Below are positions 39,548-47,874 of a stretch of DNA of 50,508 nt, in pieces. The position numbers were made by a program, and so were the translations under genes. The stretch is from Colimorpha_A sp045533115 (GTDB taxonomy: Bacteria > Bacillota > Clostridia > Oscillospirales > CAG-272): the NCBI GenBank assembly GCA_045533115.1, contig JAZSHF010000059.1, positions 1 through 50,508 on the forward strand, in the 5' to 3' direction. The notes beneath the pieces were generated by a model that saw nothing but the letters and a program-made list of their open reading frames with translations, was not told the DNA's origin and ran no database searches. Numbering within the stretch: position 1 is the stretch's first letter; each line of letters opens with the position of its first letter.

Positions 39548-39570
39548 GGGGGCGACGTATAGTCGCCCCC
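39548..39570. terminator. Hairpin after the lipoprotein gene
   Basis: GGGGGCGAC-gtata-GTCGCCCCC-type stem 74 bases after the stop, without a strong T-run. It resembles dispersed palindrome C and could be a diverged copy acting as a transcript end. Confidence 0.5.
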
Positions 39571-39605
39571 GCATTTCATTATTCCCATACATTAATGGAA
39601 TTTAT

Positions 39606-39686
39606 ATGAAAAGACTTGCCGCAATAAGAAAAGACGTCGGTGACGCGATCGAAAAATTAAGTAAAAACATCCGGAGGCAAAAATGA
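39606..39686 (+). CDS. Possible 26-residue small protein coupled to the next gene
   Basis: An ATG at 39606 opens a 26-codon frame beginning MKRLAAIRKDVGDAIEKLSK and ending in a basic tail. Its TGA overlaps the next ATG (ATGA), the usual sign of coupled translation. A weak TGGAATTT precedes it. The peptide would be a charged amphipathic helix with no signal. It could be a leader peptide, or a chance frame. The GGAGG ribosome site of the downstream gene lies inside its last codons. Confidence 0.35.
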   Translation: MKRLAAIRKDVGDAIEKLSKNIRRQK

Positions 39687-41353
39687 AAAGATCACTTCTG
39701 ATCTTGCTGACGTTGGCTATGCTCCTTTCCTTCACAGCCTGTGTGAAAACGCCGAAAAAGCCCGTTTCGGACGGCGAAAAGGAAGAGCTGCCTGACGAGA
39801 ATTTTGAATTTACTCCCCCGTCGGGAAACCCGATAAGTGTCGTTACGGGTGCGGCGTGGGTAACTCATTCCTTTGATAAAATTGCGGCAAACGGAACCGT
39901 TCCCGCGTCTCTCTCGACCGAGTACAGAGTCTATATGACGCGAGGCGAGACGGAGGGCTGTCAGATCGCTTTTCGTTCGGATTCCGATAATGAGCTGACG
40001 CTTAAATGCACTTATAAGGAAGAAAATTCCTTTGACTATGAAATATTTATCCTTGACGTAAACTACGATATAAACGGTGAGCTGCTCCCCGATCCCGCGG
40101 TATCTTATCCCGAGGGTGCTCCCTTTACCGCAAAGGCAGGGAATACCCTGCCGTTCATAATTGAGTTTGAAACGCCGCAGGATATAAAGGCGGGATATTA
40201 CCCATTCGTTTTCGAGCTTCGTGACGGCGCGGACAAGACGGTTGCACAGTATACGCTGATCGTAAGAGTCTGGGCTATCACGCTCCCCGAAAAGAGAACG
40301 TATCAGACTTCAGTAATCATTTCCGAGAAGGATATTGCAACCTATTACTTCGGAAGCGGCACAGAAGTTGACGACGGGGTATACATAAACTACTGCGATA
40401 TGCTTCTTGAGCACAATATGAGTCCTCAGACGCTCCCGTACGACATCCTCGATCCCCGCGCTGACGCTTATATGTCCGATCCGCGCGTGACGTCGTTCAG
40501 ATTGCCGCATGACGTTTCCGACGAAACGCTGAAGGAGTACTACAAGAAGCTTAAGACCAATGTAAAATGGCTGAATAAGGCGTACTTCCTGCCGCTTGGC
40601 GAGTGTGATACCATTGAGGAGATCGAAAGATTCCGAGAGATCTCGTTTCACCTTCAGGAAATCTGCCCCGGAATTAAGATCACCTCTCCTATGAGCGTCG
40701 ATATTCAGGTCGACGCGCTTTGGGATCAGATAAACGCAATGAAGGGCTTTTGTACTCTTTGGTGTCCGAAGCTTTGCCTTTGGGACGACGAGGTCTCATA
40801 CGGAAATCACGATTACGTTCACAGTATGACCTTTGAACAGAGAATGAGAAAGATGATGAGAGAGGGCTACGGTGTTTGGACCTATATTTCCCATACTCCG
40901 AGCACGCCGTATACCGGTCTCTTCGTCAACCATTCGGGCCTTGACCAGAGAATTCTTTTCTGGCAACAATATCAGAGAGGTATTCACGGTCTTATCTATT
41001 GGTCGACGACCGCGTGGAACATCTCTTATCAGGTAGACCCGTGGGAAAGCGTCTTTACCGGTCTGTACGATAATAATAATGCTCCCGTCTACGGAGACGG
41101 TATCCTATTCTATCCGGGAAAAATTATCACCGATACTCCGACTGTATCCCAAAGAATGAAGATAATGCGCGACGGCATCGACGATATTGAGCTTCTCATT
41201 CTTGCGGGAAAGACTCTCGGCAGTAAATGGGTAAACGAGAGAGTTAATTCGCTTTCTTCGTCGCTTACATCGATAGAAGCGGATGAAGAAGCGTTTGCCA
41301 AAATCAGAATTGAGATCGGAAATGCCCTTGAAAAGGCAATTTCAAATAAATAA
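39683..41353 (+). CDS. DUF4091-domain lipoprotein
   Basis: The 556-residue product has a lipoprotein signal (LAMLLSFTAC), a beta-sandwich N-terminal domain (about 50-195) and a barrel-like middle. The C-terminal DUF4091 signature is YGDGILFYPGKIITDTPTVS with MKIMRDGIDDIELLILAGKT. DUF4091 proteins resemble glycoside hydrolases and occur in polysaccharide-use loci of gut bacteria; no activity is established for this one. Conserved acidic, Trp and Tyr residues (CLWDDEV, YWSTTAWN) line the middle domain. CGGAGG gives a good ribosome site. A strong terminator follows. Confidence 0.82.
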   Translation: MKRSLLILLTLAMLLSFTACVKTPKKPVSDGEKEELPDENFEFTPPSGNPISVVTGAAWVTHSFDKIAANGTVPASLSTEYRVYMTRGETEGCQIAFRSDSDNELTLKCTYKEENSFDYEIFILDVNYDINGELLPDPAVSYPEGAPFTAKAGNTLPFIIEFETPQDIKAGYYPFVFELRDGADKTVAQYTLIVRVWAITLPEKRTYQTSVIISEKDIATYYFGSGTEVDDGVYINYCDMLLEHNMSPQTLPYDILDPRADAYMSDPRVTSFRLPHDVSDETLKEYYKKLKTNVKWLNKAYFLPLGECDTIEEIERFREISFHLQEICPGIKITSPMSVDIQVDALWDQINAMKGFCTLWCPKLCLWDDEVSYGNHDYVHSMTFEQRMRKMMREGYGVWTYISHTPSTPYTGLFVNHSGLDQRILFWQQYQRGIHGLIYWSTTAWNISYQVDPWESVFTGLYDNNNAPVYGDGILFYPGKIITDTPTVSQRMKIMRDGIDDIELLILAGKTLGSKWVNERVNSLSSSLTSIEADEEAFAKIRIEIGNALEKAISNK

Positions 41354-41358
41354 AAATG

Positions 41359-41396
41359 AACAGGACCGCACTTAAAAGTGTGGTCCTGTTTTTTTA
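41359..41396 (+). terminator. Terminator of the DUF4091 gene
   Basis: AACAGGACCGCACTT-AA-AAGTGTGGTCCTGTT, 15 bp with one G-U pair, then TTTTT. Confidence 0.93.
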
Positions 41397-41420
41397 GGGA
41401 GAGTTCTATATCATTTAATA

Positions 41421-42206
41421 TCAGCTTACGGACTGCTCGGGGAAGCTCTGGTAACCGTCCATCGGCTCAACAGCAACGCTCTGACCGAGGTTGAAATATT
41501 CAACGGTCAAAACAGTCTTTGCGCTGACGCCCTGAATTACCATGCTGTAGGTAACAGTCGTCTTTGCAAGATAGCCGTCCTTGTTAACGAAAGCGACGAC
41601 CGATGCGTCGGAAATATCCGATGCGGAAAATTCCGAGCCGAGCGATGCGGTCAAGTCGGAATAGAGGGAAAGGATCTGCTTTCCGCTCAAGGTAAGTGCA
41701 AGGCTCTTTGAGCCGTCGGCATTTTTTGTAACCTCTACGTTCTTAAAGAGCGACTTGGGAAGATCAACAGAGCCCATATTGAACATTTCTGAATACTCGT
41801 CGTTTCCGCCGTTAAGGTTGGTCTTGAACTTCATTGCCTGACCGGACGCCGTCATATCGTAGTATGCCCAGCCGTTTTCGAGATAGCAGTCCATAACGAT
41901 GTTCTGCCCCATCATATTCATAGTGCCGTCAAGGCGCATCTTCATCGTCTTGGAATCCTTAACGCCGGTTGCCTTCATATTGAACCTGTAGGAAATGGTC
42001 TCAGTGGCACCCTGCGCGGTCATGACGATATTCATATCGAGTTTACCGTCGAGGTCGTTAAGAGAATTCGTCTTTTCAAGGGCGTTCGTGTAGTTCTGAT
42101 ATGCCTCAAGCTGCGCTCCGGTCAAGCCCTTTTCGTCGCAGGATGCAAGAGCAAAGCAGGAAAGCGACATGACAAAAACCAAAACAATAGATAATAGCTT
42201 TTTCAT
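41421..42206 (-). CDS. Uncharacterised lipoprotein (DUF6612/LppX-like fold)
   Basis: The 261-residue product has a lipoprotein signal (SLSCFALASC) and then a Met/Asn-rich mature domain with alternating beta-strand pattern: LDGKLDMNIVMTAQGATETI, GTMNMMGQNIVMDCYLENGW and LALTLSGKQILSLYSDL. This pattern resembles clostridial DUF6612-type and LppX/LolA-like lipoproteins that hold a hydrophobic ligand in a half-barrel; that is inference. It lies just after a two-component system on the same strand, with its own promoter and a ribosome site GGAGGA inside a hairpin. It may be a target of that system. Confidence 0.6.
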   Translation of the reverse strand: MKKLLSIVLVFVMSLSCFALASCDEKGLTGAQLEAYQNYTNALEKTNSLNDLDGKLDMNIVMTAQGATETISYRFNMKATGVKDSKTMKMRLDGTMNMMGQNIVMDCYLENGWAYYDMTASGQAMKFKTNLNGGNDEYSEMFNMGSVDLPKSLFKNVEVTKNADGSKSLALTLSGKQILSLYSDLTASLGSEFSASDISDASVVAFVNKDGYLAKTTVTYSMVIQGVSAKTVLTVEYFNLGQSVAVEPMDGYQSFPEQSVS

Positions 42207-42207
42207 A

Positions 42208-42265
42208 AAAAAGTCCTCCGTTAATATGATACCATTATTATATCACTTAGCGGAGGATTTTGCAA
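42208..42265 (-). promoter_or_regulatory. Overlapping terminator, promoter and ribosome site
   Basis: On the minus strand TCCTCCGCTAA (42257-42247) and TTAACGGAGGA (42224-42214) form an 11-bp stem followed by CTTTTTT, a terminator for the kinase gene. The 3' arm is the ribosome site of the lipoprotein gene. A promoter TTGCAA-17-TATAAT (42265-42237), with the extended TGA before the -10, puts its -10 in the loop. Transcripts from it lack the 5' arm, leaving the ribosome site free. Confidence 0.65.
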
Positions 42266-42270
42266 TATAA

Positions 42271-43746
42271 TTATTTATTTTCGAAGCTCTTTTTTATCTG
42301 CCCGTCGGTCGCCTTTTTGATCGTAAACACGAACTCGCAGTACTCTCCGTACTTACTCTTTACCCAGATTTCCTCGCCGTGAGCATCGATTATTGACTTG
42401 GCGATATACATTCCAAGACCGACACCGAGCTTGTCAAGACTGCGGCTCTTGTCGTTCTTGTAGAAACGCTCAAAAACGTGAGGCAGCTCGTCGCTCGGGA
42501 TACCGATTCCCTCGTTAAAGACCGAAACGAAAATTATCTTGTCCTTTTCGCTGATTTTTATTCGGTATTTACCGCCCTCTGTCGAGAACTTGACTGCATT
42601 ATCGCAGATGTTGTAAAGTATCTGATAAATAGCGTCGCGGTCGGCGTAGACGAACACGTTTTCGTCTTCGGCGTCAAATTCAACGTCGAGGTTTTTCTTT
42701 TCGATCTGCTGTTCAAAGGAAATGAGTATGACTCTTGCCATCTCGCAGATATCGAAGGCGCTCATCGTGAACTTCCGTTCACCCGCCTGAATACGCGAAA
42801 CGTCAAGAAGTGCCGAAACAAGACGCGAAAGGCGTCTTACCTCGTCGCCTATCATTTTGAGGTAATATTCGTGCTTTTCTTTCGGTATCGTTCCGTCGAT
42901 TATTCCGTCGATGAAGCCTGAGATCGTCGTCATCGGAGTACGGAGGTCGTGCGAAACGTTCGAAAGAAACGAGCTTCGCATCGTTTCAAGGTTTGACATC
43001 GACGCCGCCATATCGTTAAAGGCGACGGCAAGCTCAGAGATTTCGTCACGTCCCGTCACAGGAACCCGAACGTCAAGCTTTCCTGCCGCAAAGGATTTTG
43101 CCGCCTTAGACATTTCCTTAAGCGGGGAAATGATGCGCTCGCTTATGAAATATACCGCAACGAGCGTCGCGAAGAGAACCCATATACAAATAGTAATGAT
43201 CGCCTTTACGGCAGAACGAATAAGCTCGTTCACCGATTCGTCCGTCGAGCATACGAATACCGCTCCGACCGTCAGATCGTCGACCTTCAGAGGAATTCCA
43301 CGGACTGCGCGCTTGCTTGGGAGTATACCGCCGAGGTCACTGTGAGAGTCGTACGGCTCGTCGATGAGCTTTAAGATCATTCGGATCGGTATCGACTTGC
43401 TGCCAAAATCTGCAGGTAAACGGCGCGAATCAAACGCCTTGATATTACCGCCGCCGTCGCATACGAAAACCGCAACGTCGTTGTGATACCTTGTTACCGA
43501 CGCTATGTAGGTTTTAAGCTCGTCCCCGTGGCGTTGGATAAAGTTGTTAAGAGTTACACCCTCAGCATTAAGGCGCTGTTCGAGATAATCGTGCGCGGTC
43601 TTTGAAACCGCTTCCAGCGTCTTTTTGTTCGTTTCGGTATAAAAGCTTGTCATCATCATCCCGACGATCACCGAAAGAACGGTAAAGCTTACGACCGTGA
43701 TCGCTATAAACGCCGTAACGTATTTAGTAAATATACTTCTAAACAT
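42271..43746 (-). CDS. Sensor histidine kinase with HAMP domain
   Basis: The 491-residue protein has a membrane helix at 10-33 and an extracytoplasmic sensor region (about 36-180). A second helix (181-202), a HAMP domain (about 203-255) and the dimerisation domain with H266 in SNVSHDLRTPMTTISGF follow. The ATP-binding domain shows NICDNAVKFS, GIGIPSDELPHVFERFYKND and LGVGLGMYIAKSII. It should autophosphorylate H266 and pass the phosphate to the response regulator encoded 48 bases upstream. The architecture is of the PhoR/ResE/WalK type without a PAS domain; the signal is unknown. Confidence 0.92.
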   Translation of the reverse strand: MFRSIFTKYVTAFIAITVVSFTVLSVIVGMMMTSFYTETNKKTLEAVSKTAHDYLEQRLNAEGVTLNNFIQRHGDELKTYIASVTRYHNDVAVFVCDGGGNIKAFDSRRLPADFGSKSIPIRMILKLIDEPYDSHSDLGGILPSKRAVRGIPLKVDDLTVGAVFVCSTDESVNELIRSAVKAIITICIWVLFATLVAVYFISERIISPLKEMSKAAKSFAAGKLDVRVPVTGRDEISELAVAFNDMAASMSNLETMRSSFLSNVSHDLRTPMTTISGFIDGIIDGTIPKEKHEYYLKMIGDEVRRLSRLVSALLDVSRIQAGERKFTMSAFDICEMARVILISFEQQIEKKNLDVEFDAEDENVFVYADRDAIYQILYNICDNAVKFSTEGGKYRIKISEKDKIIFVSVFNEGIGIPSDELPHVFERFYKNDKSRSLDKLGVGLGMYIAKSIIDAHGEEIWVKSKYGEYCEFVFTIKKATDGQIKKSFENK

Positions 43747-43794
43747 ATTTTACCTTCAAAGCAATTACGGCGGGATATTCCCGCCGTTAAATGA

Positions 43795-44484
43795 TTATGA
43801 CAAAAGCTCAAACTTGTAGCCGACGCCCCAAACAGTCTTAAGAAGCCACTTATCGGAAACACCCTCAAGCTTTTCACGCAGACGCTTAACGTGAACGTCA
43901 ACGGTGCGGGAGTCGCCGAGGTAATCGAAGCCCCAAACCTTGTCAAGAAGCTGATCGCGGGTGAAAACGCGGTTGTAATTCGATGCAAGGAAGTAAAGAA
44001 GCTCGAGCTCCTTTGGGGGGATATCGACTGCCTTGCCGTTCAGCTTAAGCTCATATTTCTGACGGCTGGTCTCGATGTTGTCGAACTTGATCGCCTCCTC
44101 GTCGTTATTGTTGTTCGGGGAAGAGTAGCGGCGGAGAACTGCCTTAACTCTTGCCGAAAGCTCCTTCATATCGAAGGGCTTAACGACGAAGTCGTCGGCA
44201 CCGAGCTCAAGACCGAGAACCTTATCAAAAACGTCACCCTTAGCGGTTATCATTATAACGGGCTTGCTCGACATTTCGCGGCTCTCGCGGCAGACCTGCC
44301 AGCCGTCCTTTTTGGGAAGCATAATGTCGAGAAGAACGAGATCGGGCTCGTACATCTTGAAGTAGCTGATGCCCTCGACACCGTCGGAGGCGGTCTTTAC
44401 CTCGTAGCCCTCTTTTTCAAAATATATTTTAAGAAGATCGCAAATGCCGCTTTCGTCGTCGACAACAAGAATTTTAGTACTCAT
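43795..44484 (-). CDS. OmpR-family response regulator
   Basis: The 229-residue product has a receiver domain with the acidic pocket DDE at 9-11, phosphoacceptor D53 in LVLLDIMLPKKDGW, T in MITAKGD and K in VVKPFD. A winged-helix DNA-binding domain (about 130-229) has DQLLDKVWGFDYLGDSRTVD and HVKRLREKLEGV. It is first in the operon with the kinase. Upstream on the same strand is an extended -10 promoter with a TTCACA-N5-TTAACA repeat, the spacing bound by PhoP-type regulators, so it may control itself. A specific name is not justified from sequence alone. Confidence 0.93.
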   Translation of the reverse strand: MSTKILVVDDESGICDLLKIYFEKEGYEVKTASDGVEGISYFKMYEPDLVLLDIMLPKKDGWQVCRESREMSSKPVIMITAKGDVFDKVLGLELGADDFVVKPFDMKELSARVKAVLRRYSSPNNNNDEEAIKFDNIETSRQKYELKLNGKAVDIPPKELELLYFLASNYNRVFTRDQLLDKVWGFDYLGDSRTVDVHVKRLREKLEGVSDKWLLKTVWGVGYKFELLS

Positions 44485-44547
44485 ATTTAACCTCTTTCCC
44501 GGCAGAAGCGCCGAATTGTTAACTTCGTTATTTTTTTAACCAAGTTC

Positions 44548-44590
44548 ATAATACCATATTTTTCGAGAAAATGTGTTAACAAACTGTGAA
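44548..44590 (-). promoter_or_regulatory. Extended -10 promoter with PHO-box-like repeat
   Basis: On the minus strand TTCACA (44590-44585), five bases, TTAACA (44579-44574), then TGGTATTAT (44556-44548). The two hexamers are 11 bases apart start to start, fitting the TT(A/C/T)A(C/T)A direct repeat of PhoP regulators, and sit at about -30 to -45. Confidence 0.45.
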
Positions 44591-44642
44591 CTTGTGCTGA
44601 TTTTTGAGTGAAATGCGGGGGAATTTACGAAAAATGACGCGT

Positions 44643-45080
44643 TTATTGCAGCTTTATCATCTCGGTGTAGGGAAGAATATCAAACCCCGATTTTTTGTAA
44701 ACGTGAATAGCGCACTCGTTTTCGGCTTCTGCCTCAAGTCGTATGATGCAGTCAATATACTTTTCTGAAATAAAAGAAAGAAATCCGCTTCCGATACCTT
44801 GGCCGCGATATTCTTCCTTTACAAAAAGGTCCTCGACCCAGATACATCTCTTTCCGAACTCGGTCGAAAAGCTTTTCGCGCACATAGCGTAGCCCTGAAT
44901 ACCTCCCTCATTTTCAAAAACGTAACCCTCAAGATAAGGGCTGTCGCTGATACATTCGTTTGCATCCGCTTTGAAAATTTCCTCGGAGCCGTTAGTCAGC
45001 ACCGCGTCGGACGCATAAAACCCGCTCATCATATCAATTACGGCCGAAAGGTCGGCCTTTTCCATAATTCTCGTTTTCAT
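44643..45080 (-). CDS. GNAT-family N-acetyltransferase
   Basis: The 145-residue product has the acetyl-CoA loop in VEDLFVKEEYRGQGIGSGFL (R/Q-x-x-G-x-G), preceded by the beta-strand GYAMCAKSFSTEFG and followed by IRLEAEAENECAIHVYKKSG. GNAT enzymes move an acetyl group from acetyl-CoA to an amine; the substrate cannot be read. Its start shares one base with the stop of the decarboxylase-like gene (TAATG), so it is translated as part of the SCIFF operon. It may act on an amine product or on a peptide; that is inference. Confidence 0.85.
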   Translation of the reverse strand: MKTRIMEKADLSAVIDMMSGFYASDAVLTNGSEEIFKADANECISDSPYLEGYVFENEGGIQGYAMCAKSFSTEFGKRCIWVEDLFVKEEYRGQGIGSGFLSFISEKYIDCIIRLEAEAENECAIHVYKKSGFDILPYTEMIKLQ

Positions 45081-46417
45081 TATTCCTTAACGACACACAA
45101 AGTGTCAATTCCGTAGTATTCAAAGCACTTGATCGCGTGCTCGTCAATGACCTCGCCGCAAACGAGTATCGGTACGGCAGGCGGACAGCCTACGGTCGGC
45201 ACGGCAAGTATCCGTCCGATACATTTGGAGGTAGGAAGAATCTCGCAGTCGGAAAGCATCGCCTCGCGAATACCCATTCTTTTATTTGCAAGTACAAAGT
45301 CGGGACAGCGCTCGGTAACGGGCGCTCTTTTTACGATTTCCTTAAGCGCTTTTTCGAGTCTATCCGCCTTTGCCGAGTCAAATTCGCTTGACAGCATAAG
45401 CGTAAGATAATCGGGGTCGGAAAATTCCGGCTCGACATTATATGAGCGCAAAATATCGGCAAGCTCGTTACCGCTATAACCGTACATCTTCGCGTCGATG
45501 GTCAATTTAAGCGGCTCGTTTCCGTATAGTGAAAAGCCGTGATTGATAATACGCGACTTGAACTCTTCTATTTCCACAATTTGAGCGGTGAGAATCTCGG
45601 AATATCCCTCAAGGTATTTGTTCGCCATATCAAGTGACTGCAAAATGAGATACGACGGACTTGTTGAGCCGAATATCGAAAGGGCGTTTTTCGCTTGATC
45701 GCCTACCGAAGCGTCGAAGCTGTCCGAAAGATGCAGGTAAGCACCTCCCGTCAACACGTTCAGTGTCTTGTGTGCCGAATCACAGCAAATATCAGCACCG
45801 AGATCAATAGGGAATAAAGACTCGGGCAGAAAACGCAGGTAAGCACCGTGCGCATTGTCAACAGCCAAAAGAACTCCGTGACGGTGACAGACCTCTGAAA
45901 TACCGCGAATATCGACAATGCTTCCGAGATAATCGGGGCTTGTCAGATACACGGCAACGGGTTTTTCGGAAGCACCGTTCAAGTAACGGTCAATTCCATC
46001 GGGCGTCAGCTCACACGATAAATAACCGACGTTTTTCTCGGAATAAAGCCAGTCAATATCAATGTCAAGAAGTCCCGCGGCGGTGATAAACGTCTTGTGA
46101 GCGTTTCTTCCGCAGGCGATAAGCGGCTTTTTATCGTTTCTTTTCGCGTAAAGCAGTATAAGATAAAGCATCGAGCGAATGCACTGCGAAGATCCCTCGG
46201 TAGAGTAAAGAGTTCGGCAGCCGAAAAGCGAGCTTGCATTGCTTTCACTCTCCGCTATAATACCGCTCGGCTCATATAAGCTGTCAGCACCGCAGATCTC
46301 CGTTATATCAAGATGCTCAATGCCTAAAAGCGCTTTGCCCTTATGACCGGGCATGTGCATGCGCGTCGGCTCGCTCTCGGAATATTTCTTAACGAAATCA
46401 CAAATGGGCGTATTCAT
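45080..46417 (-). CDS. PLP-dependent Orn/Lys/Arg decarboxylase-family enzyme
   Basis: The 445-residue product shows the family start NTPICDFVKKYSESEPTRMH, then MPGHKGK at 22-28, the pyridine-binding D in LLAVDNAHGAYLRF, and the PLP lysine K217 in CCDSAHKTLNVLTGG. It belongs to the short YaaO/SpeA-type group of fold-I decarboxylases that make cadaverine, agmatine or putrescine; exact specificity is not readable. It shares one base with both the maturase stop (upstream) and the GNAT start. Such genes normally sit near tmk or holB; the tight coupling to a SCIFF maturase is unusual. Confidence 0.9.
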   Translation of the reverse strand: MNTPICDFVKKYSESEPTRMHMPGHKGKALLGIEHLDITEICGADSLYEPSGIIAESESNASSLFGCRTLYSTEGSSQCIRSMLYLILLYAKRNDKKPLIACGRNAHKTFITAAGLLDIDIDWLYSEKNVGYLSCELTPDGIDRYLNGASEKPVAVYLTSPDYLGSIVDIRGISEVCHRHGVLLAVDNAHGAYLRFLPESLFPIDLGADICCDSAHKTLNVLTGGAYLHLSDSFDASVGDQAKNALSIFGSTSPSYLILQSLDMANKYLEGYSEILTAQIVEIEEFKSRIINHGFSLYGNEPLKLTIDAKMYGYSGNELADILRSYNVEPEFSDPDYLTLMLSSEFDSAKADRLEKALKEIVKRAPVTERCPDFVLANKRMGIREAMLSDCEILPTSKCIGRILAVPTVGCPPAVPILVCGEVIDEHAIKCFEYYGIDTLCVVKE

Positions 46418-47793
46418 TATTCACCCAAAGCTCTTGCTACCGCAACCATTATAGCGCATTCCATACGCTTGCGGAAGAGCTTGCAGCCGTCCTCGTAAAC
46501 GCCTGTGACAGAGCCGGTCGCGTGATAAGCGTTTGCGGCACAACCGCCCGAGCAGTAAAGACGCGCCCAGCAGTCGCGGCATTCCTTGTGCGCGTAGACG
46601 TTGCAGGAGGCAAACTCATTCTGAATTGCGGTGTTGGTAACACCGCTCCAAATATCGCCGAGCTTGAAGCGCTCTTCGCCGACGAACTGATGGCAGGGAT
46701 AAAGGTCGCCCCAAGGGGTGACAGCCATATATTCGGTACCGCTTCCGCAGCCCGAAATGCGCTTGTATATACAGGGTCCGTCGGTTAAGTCAATCATGTA
46801 GTGATAGAACGTGAAGGGCTTGCCCTCCTTGTCTCTTTGAAGCATAAGCGACGCGAGCTTCTCATACTGATCCATAACGATAGCCATATCGCTTTCAGTC
46901 AAAGCCGAGGGGTCGTCTGACGCACAAACGACGGGCTCCATACTCAGCTCGTTAAAGCCGAGATTGAGCATGGTCTTGATATCCTCAAGGAAATCGGGGT
47001 TTGCGTGAGTAAAGGTTCCGCGCATGTAGTAATCCTTGCCGCCGCGCGCCTCGACGAACTTTTGGAATTTGGGAACGATCTTCTCCCAGCTTCCGTTGCC
47101 CGCATAGTCAACTCTGAAGCGGTCGTGGATCTCCTTGCGTCCGTCCAAGCTCAAAACGACGTTGTGACATTCGCGGTTTGCCCACTCAATAACGTCGTCG
47201 TCAACGAGGACGCCGTTCGTCGTAAGTGTAAATCTGAAATTCTTTCCCTTTTCCTTCTCGATGCTTCTGGCGTAGGCAACAAGATTTTTTACAACCTCGA
47301 AATTCATAAGCGGCTCGCCGCCGAAGAAATCAACCTCGAGATTTCGTCTGCTACCCGAATTTTCGATAAGAAAATCAAGTGCCCGCTTTCCGACCTCATA
47401 CGACATAACGGCGCGCTCGCCGTGGTACTTACCCTGACTTGCGAAGCAGTAGGAGCAGTTAAGGTTGCAGGTGTGAGCGATATGTAGACAAAGTGCCTTA
47501 ACGACGCCTGCGGTCTTCTCCTTGAGCTTGCCCGCCATCGGCTCAAAGGTGTCGGGGGCAAAAAGCTTTCCCGCATTTTTAAGCCCCTCTACCTGAGCGT
47601 AGCACTCGGCAATATCTTCCTTTGAAATGTCGTTGGAAAGATATTTTTTCTCCATAGCCGAAAGGATCTCCTCTCGGCTCTTATCTTCAAACAGCGCAAT
47701 AATATCGTACGCCACCTCGTCAACGACGTGGACAGATCCCGAGCAAACGTCGAGAACGATATTGTATCCGCCGAGCTTATACTGATGTATCAT
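46417..47793 (-). CDS. SCIFF peptide maturase, radical SAM/SPASM
   Basis: The 458-residue enzyme forms thioether bonds between cysteines and other residues of the SCIFF peptide. An N-terminal peptide-binding (RRE-like) region (1-95) is followed by the SAM cluster motif C109-x3-C113-x2-C116 in HTCNLNCSYCFASQG. A SPASM domain near the C-terminus has YPCHQFVGEERFKLGDIW and CRDCWARLYCSGGCAANAYH with further cluster cysteines. GLVFGG-like VDFFGGEPLMNFEVVKNL is also present. This matches the SCIFF maturase family (CteB-like), nearly universal in Clostridia. It lies 81 bases after the precursor gene. GGAGAAC precedes its ATG. Confidence 0.95.
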   Translation of the reverse strand: MIHQYKLGGYNIVLDVCSGSVHVVDEVAYDIIALFEDKSREEILSAMEKKYLSNDISKEDIAECYAQVEGLKNAGKLFAPDTFEPMAGKLKEKTAGVVKALCLHIAHTCNLNCSYCFASQGKYHGERAVMSYEVGKRALDFLIENSGSRRNLEVDFFGGEPLMNFEVVKNLVAYARSIEKEKGKNFRFTLTTNGVLVDDDVIEWANRECHNVVLSLDGRKEIHDRFRVDYAGNGSWEKIVPKFQKFVEARGGKDYYMRGTFTHANPDFLEDIKTMLNLGFNELSMEPVVCASDDPSALTESDMAIVMDQYEKLASLMLQRDKEGKPFTFYHYMIDLTDGPCIYKRISGCGSGTEYMAVTPWGDLYPCHQFVGEERFKLGDIWSGVTNTAIQNEFASCNVYAHKECRDCWARLYCSGGCAANAYHATGSVTGVYEDGCKLFRKRMECAIMVAVARALGE

Positions 47794-47840
47794 AAATGTT
47801 CTCCTTTACGAAAAAACGAAGCCGTTGCCGGCGGCATTTA

Positions 47841-47867
47841 GGGTAGGGCAAAGCAGTTGCTCTACCC
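47841..47867 (-). promoter_or_regulatory. Hairpin between SCIFF precursor and maturase genes
   Basis: Stem GGGTAGAGCAA-CTGCT-TTGCCCTACCC on the minus strand (11 bp, one G-U pair) with no T-run. Its position suggests RNA processing or partial termination, keeping precursor mRNA in excess of maturase mRNA. Its tag resembles other dispersed palindromes here. Confidence 0.5.
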
Positions 47868-47874
47868 AATGCAA

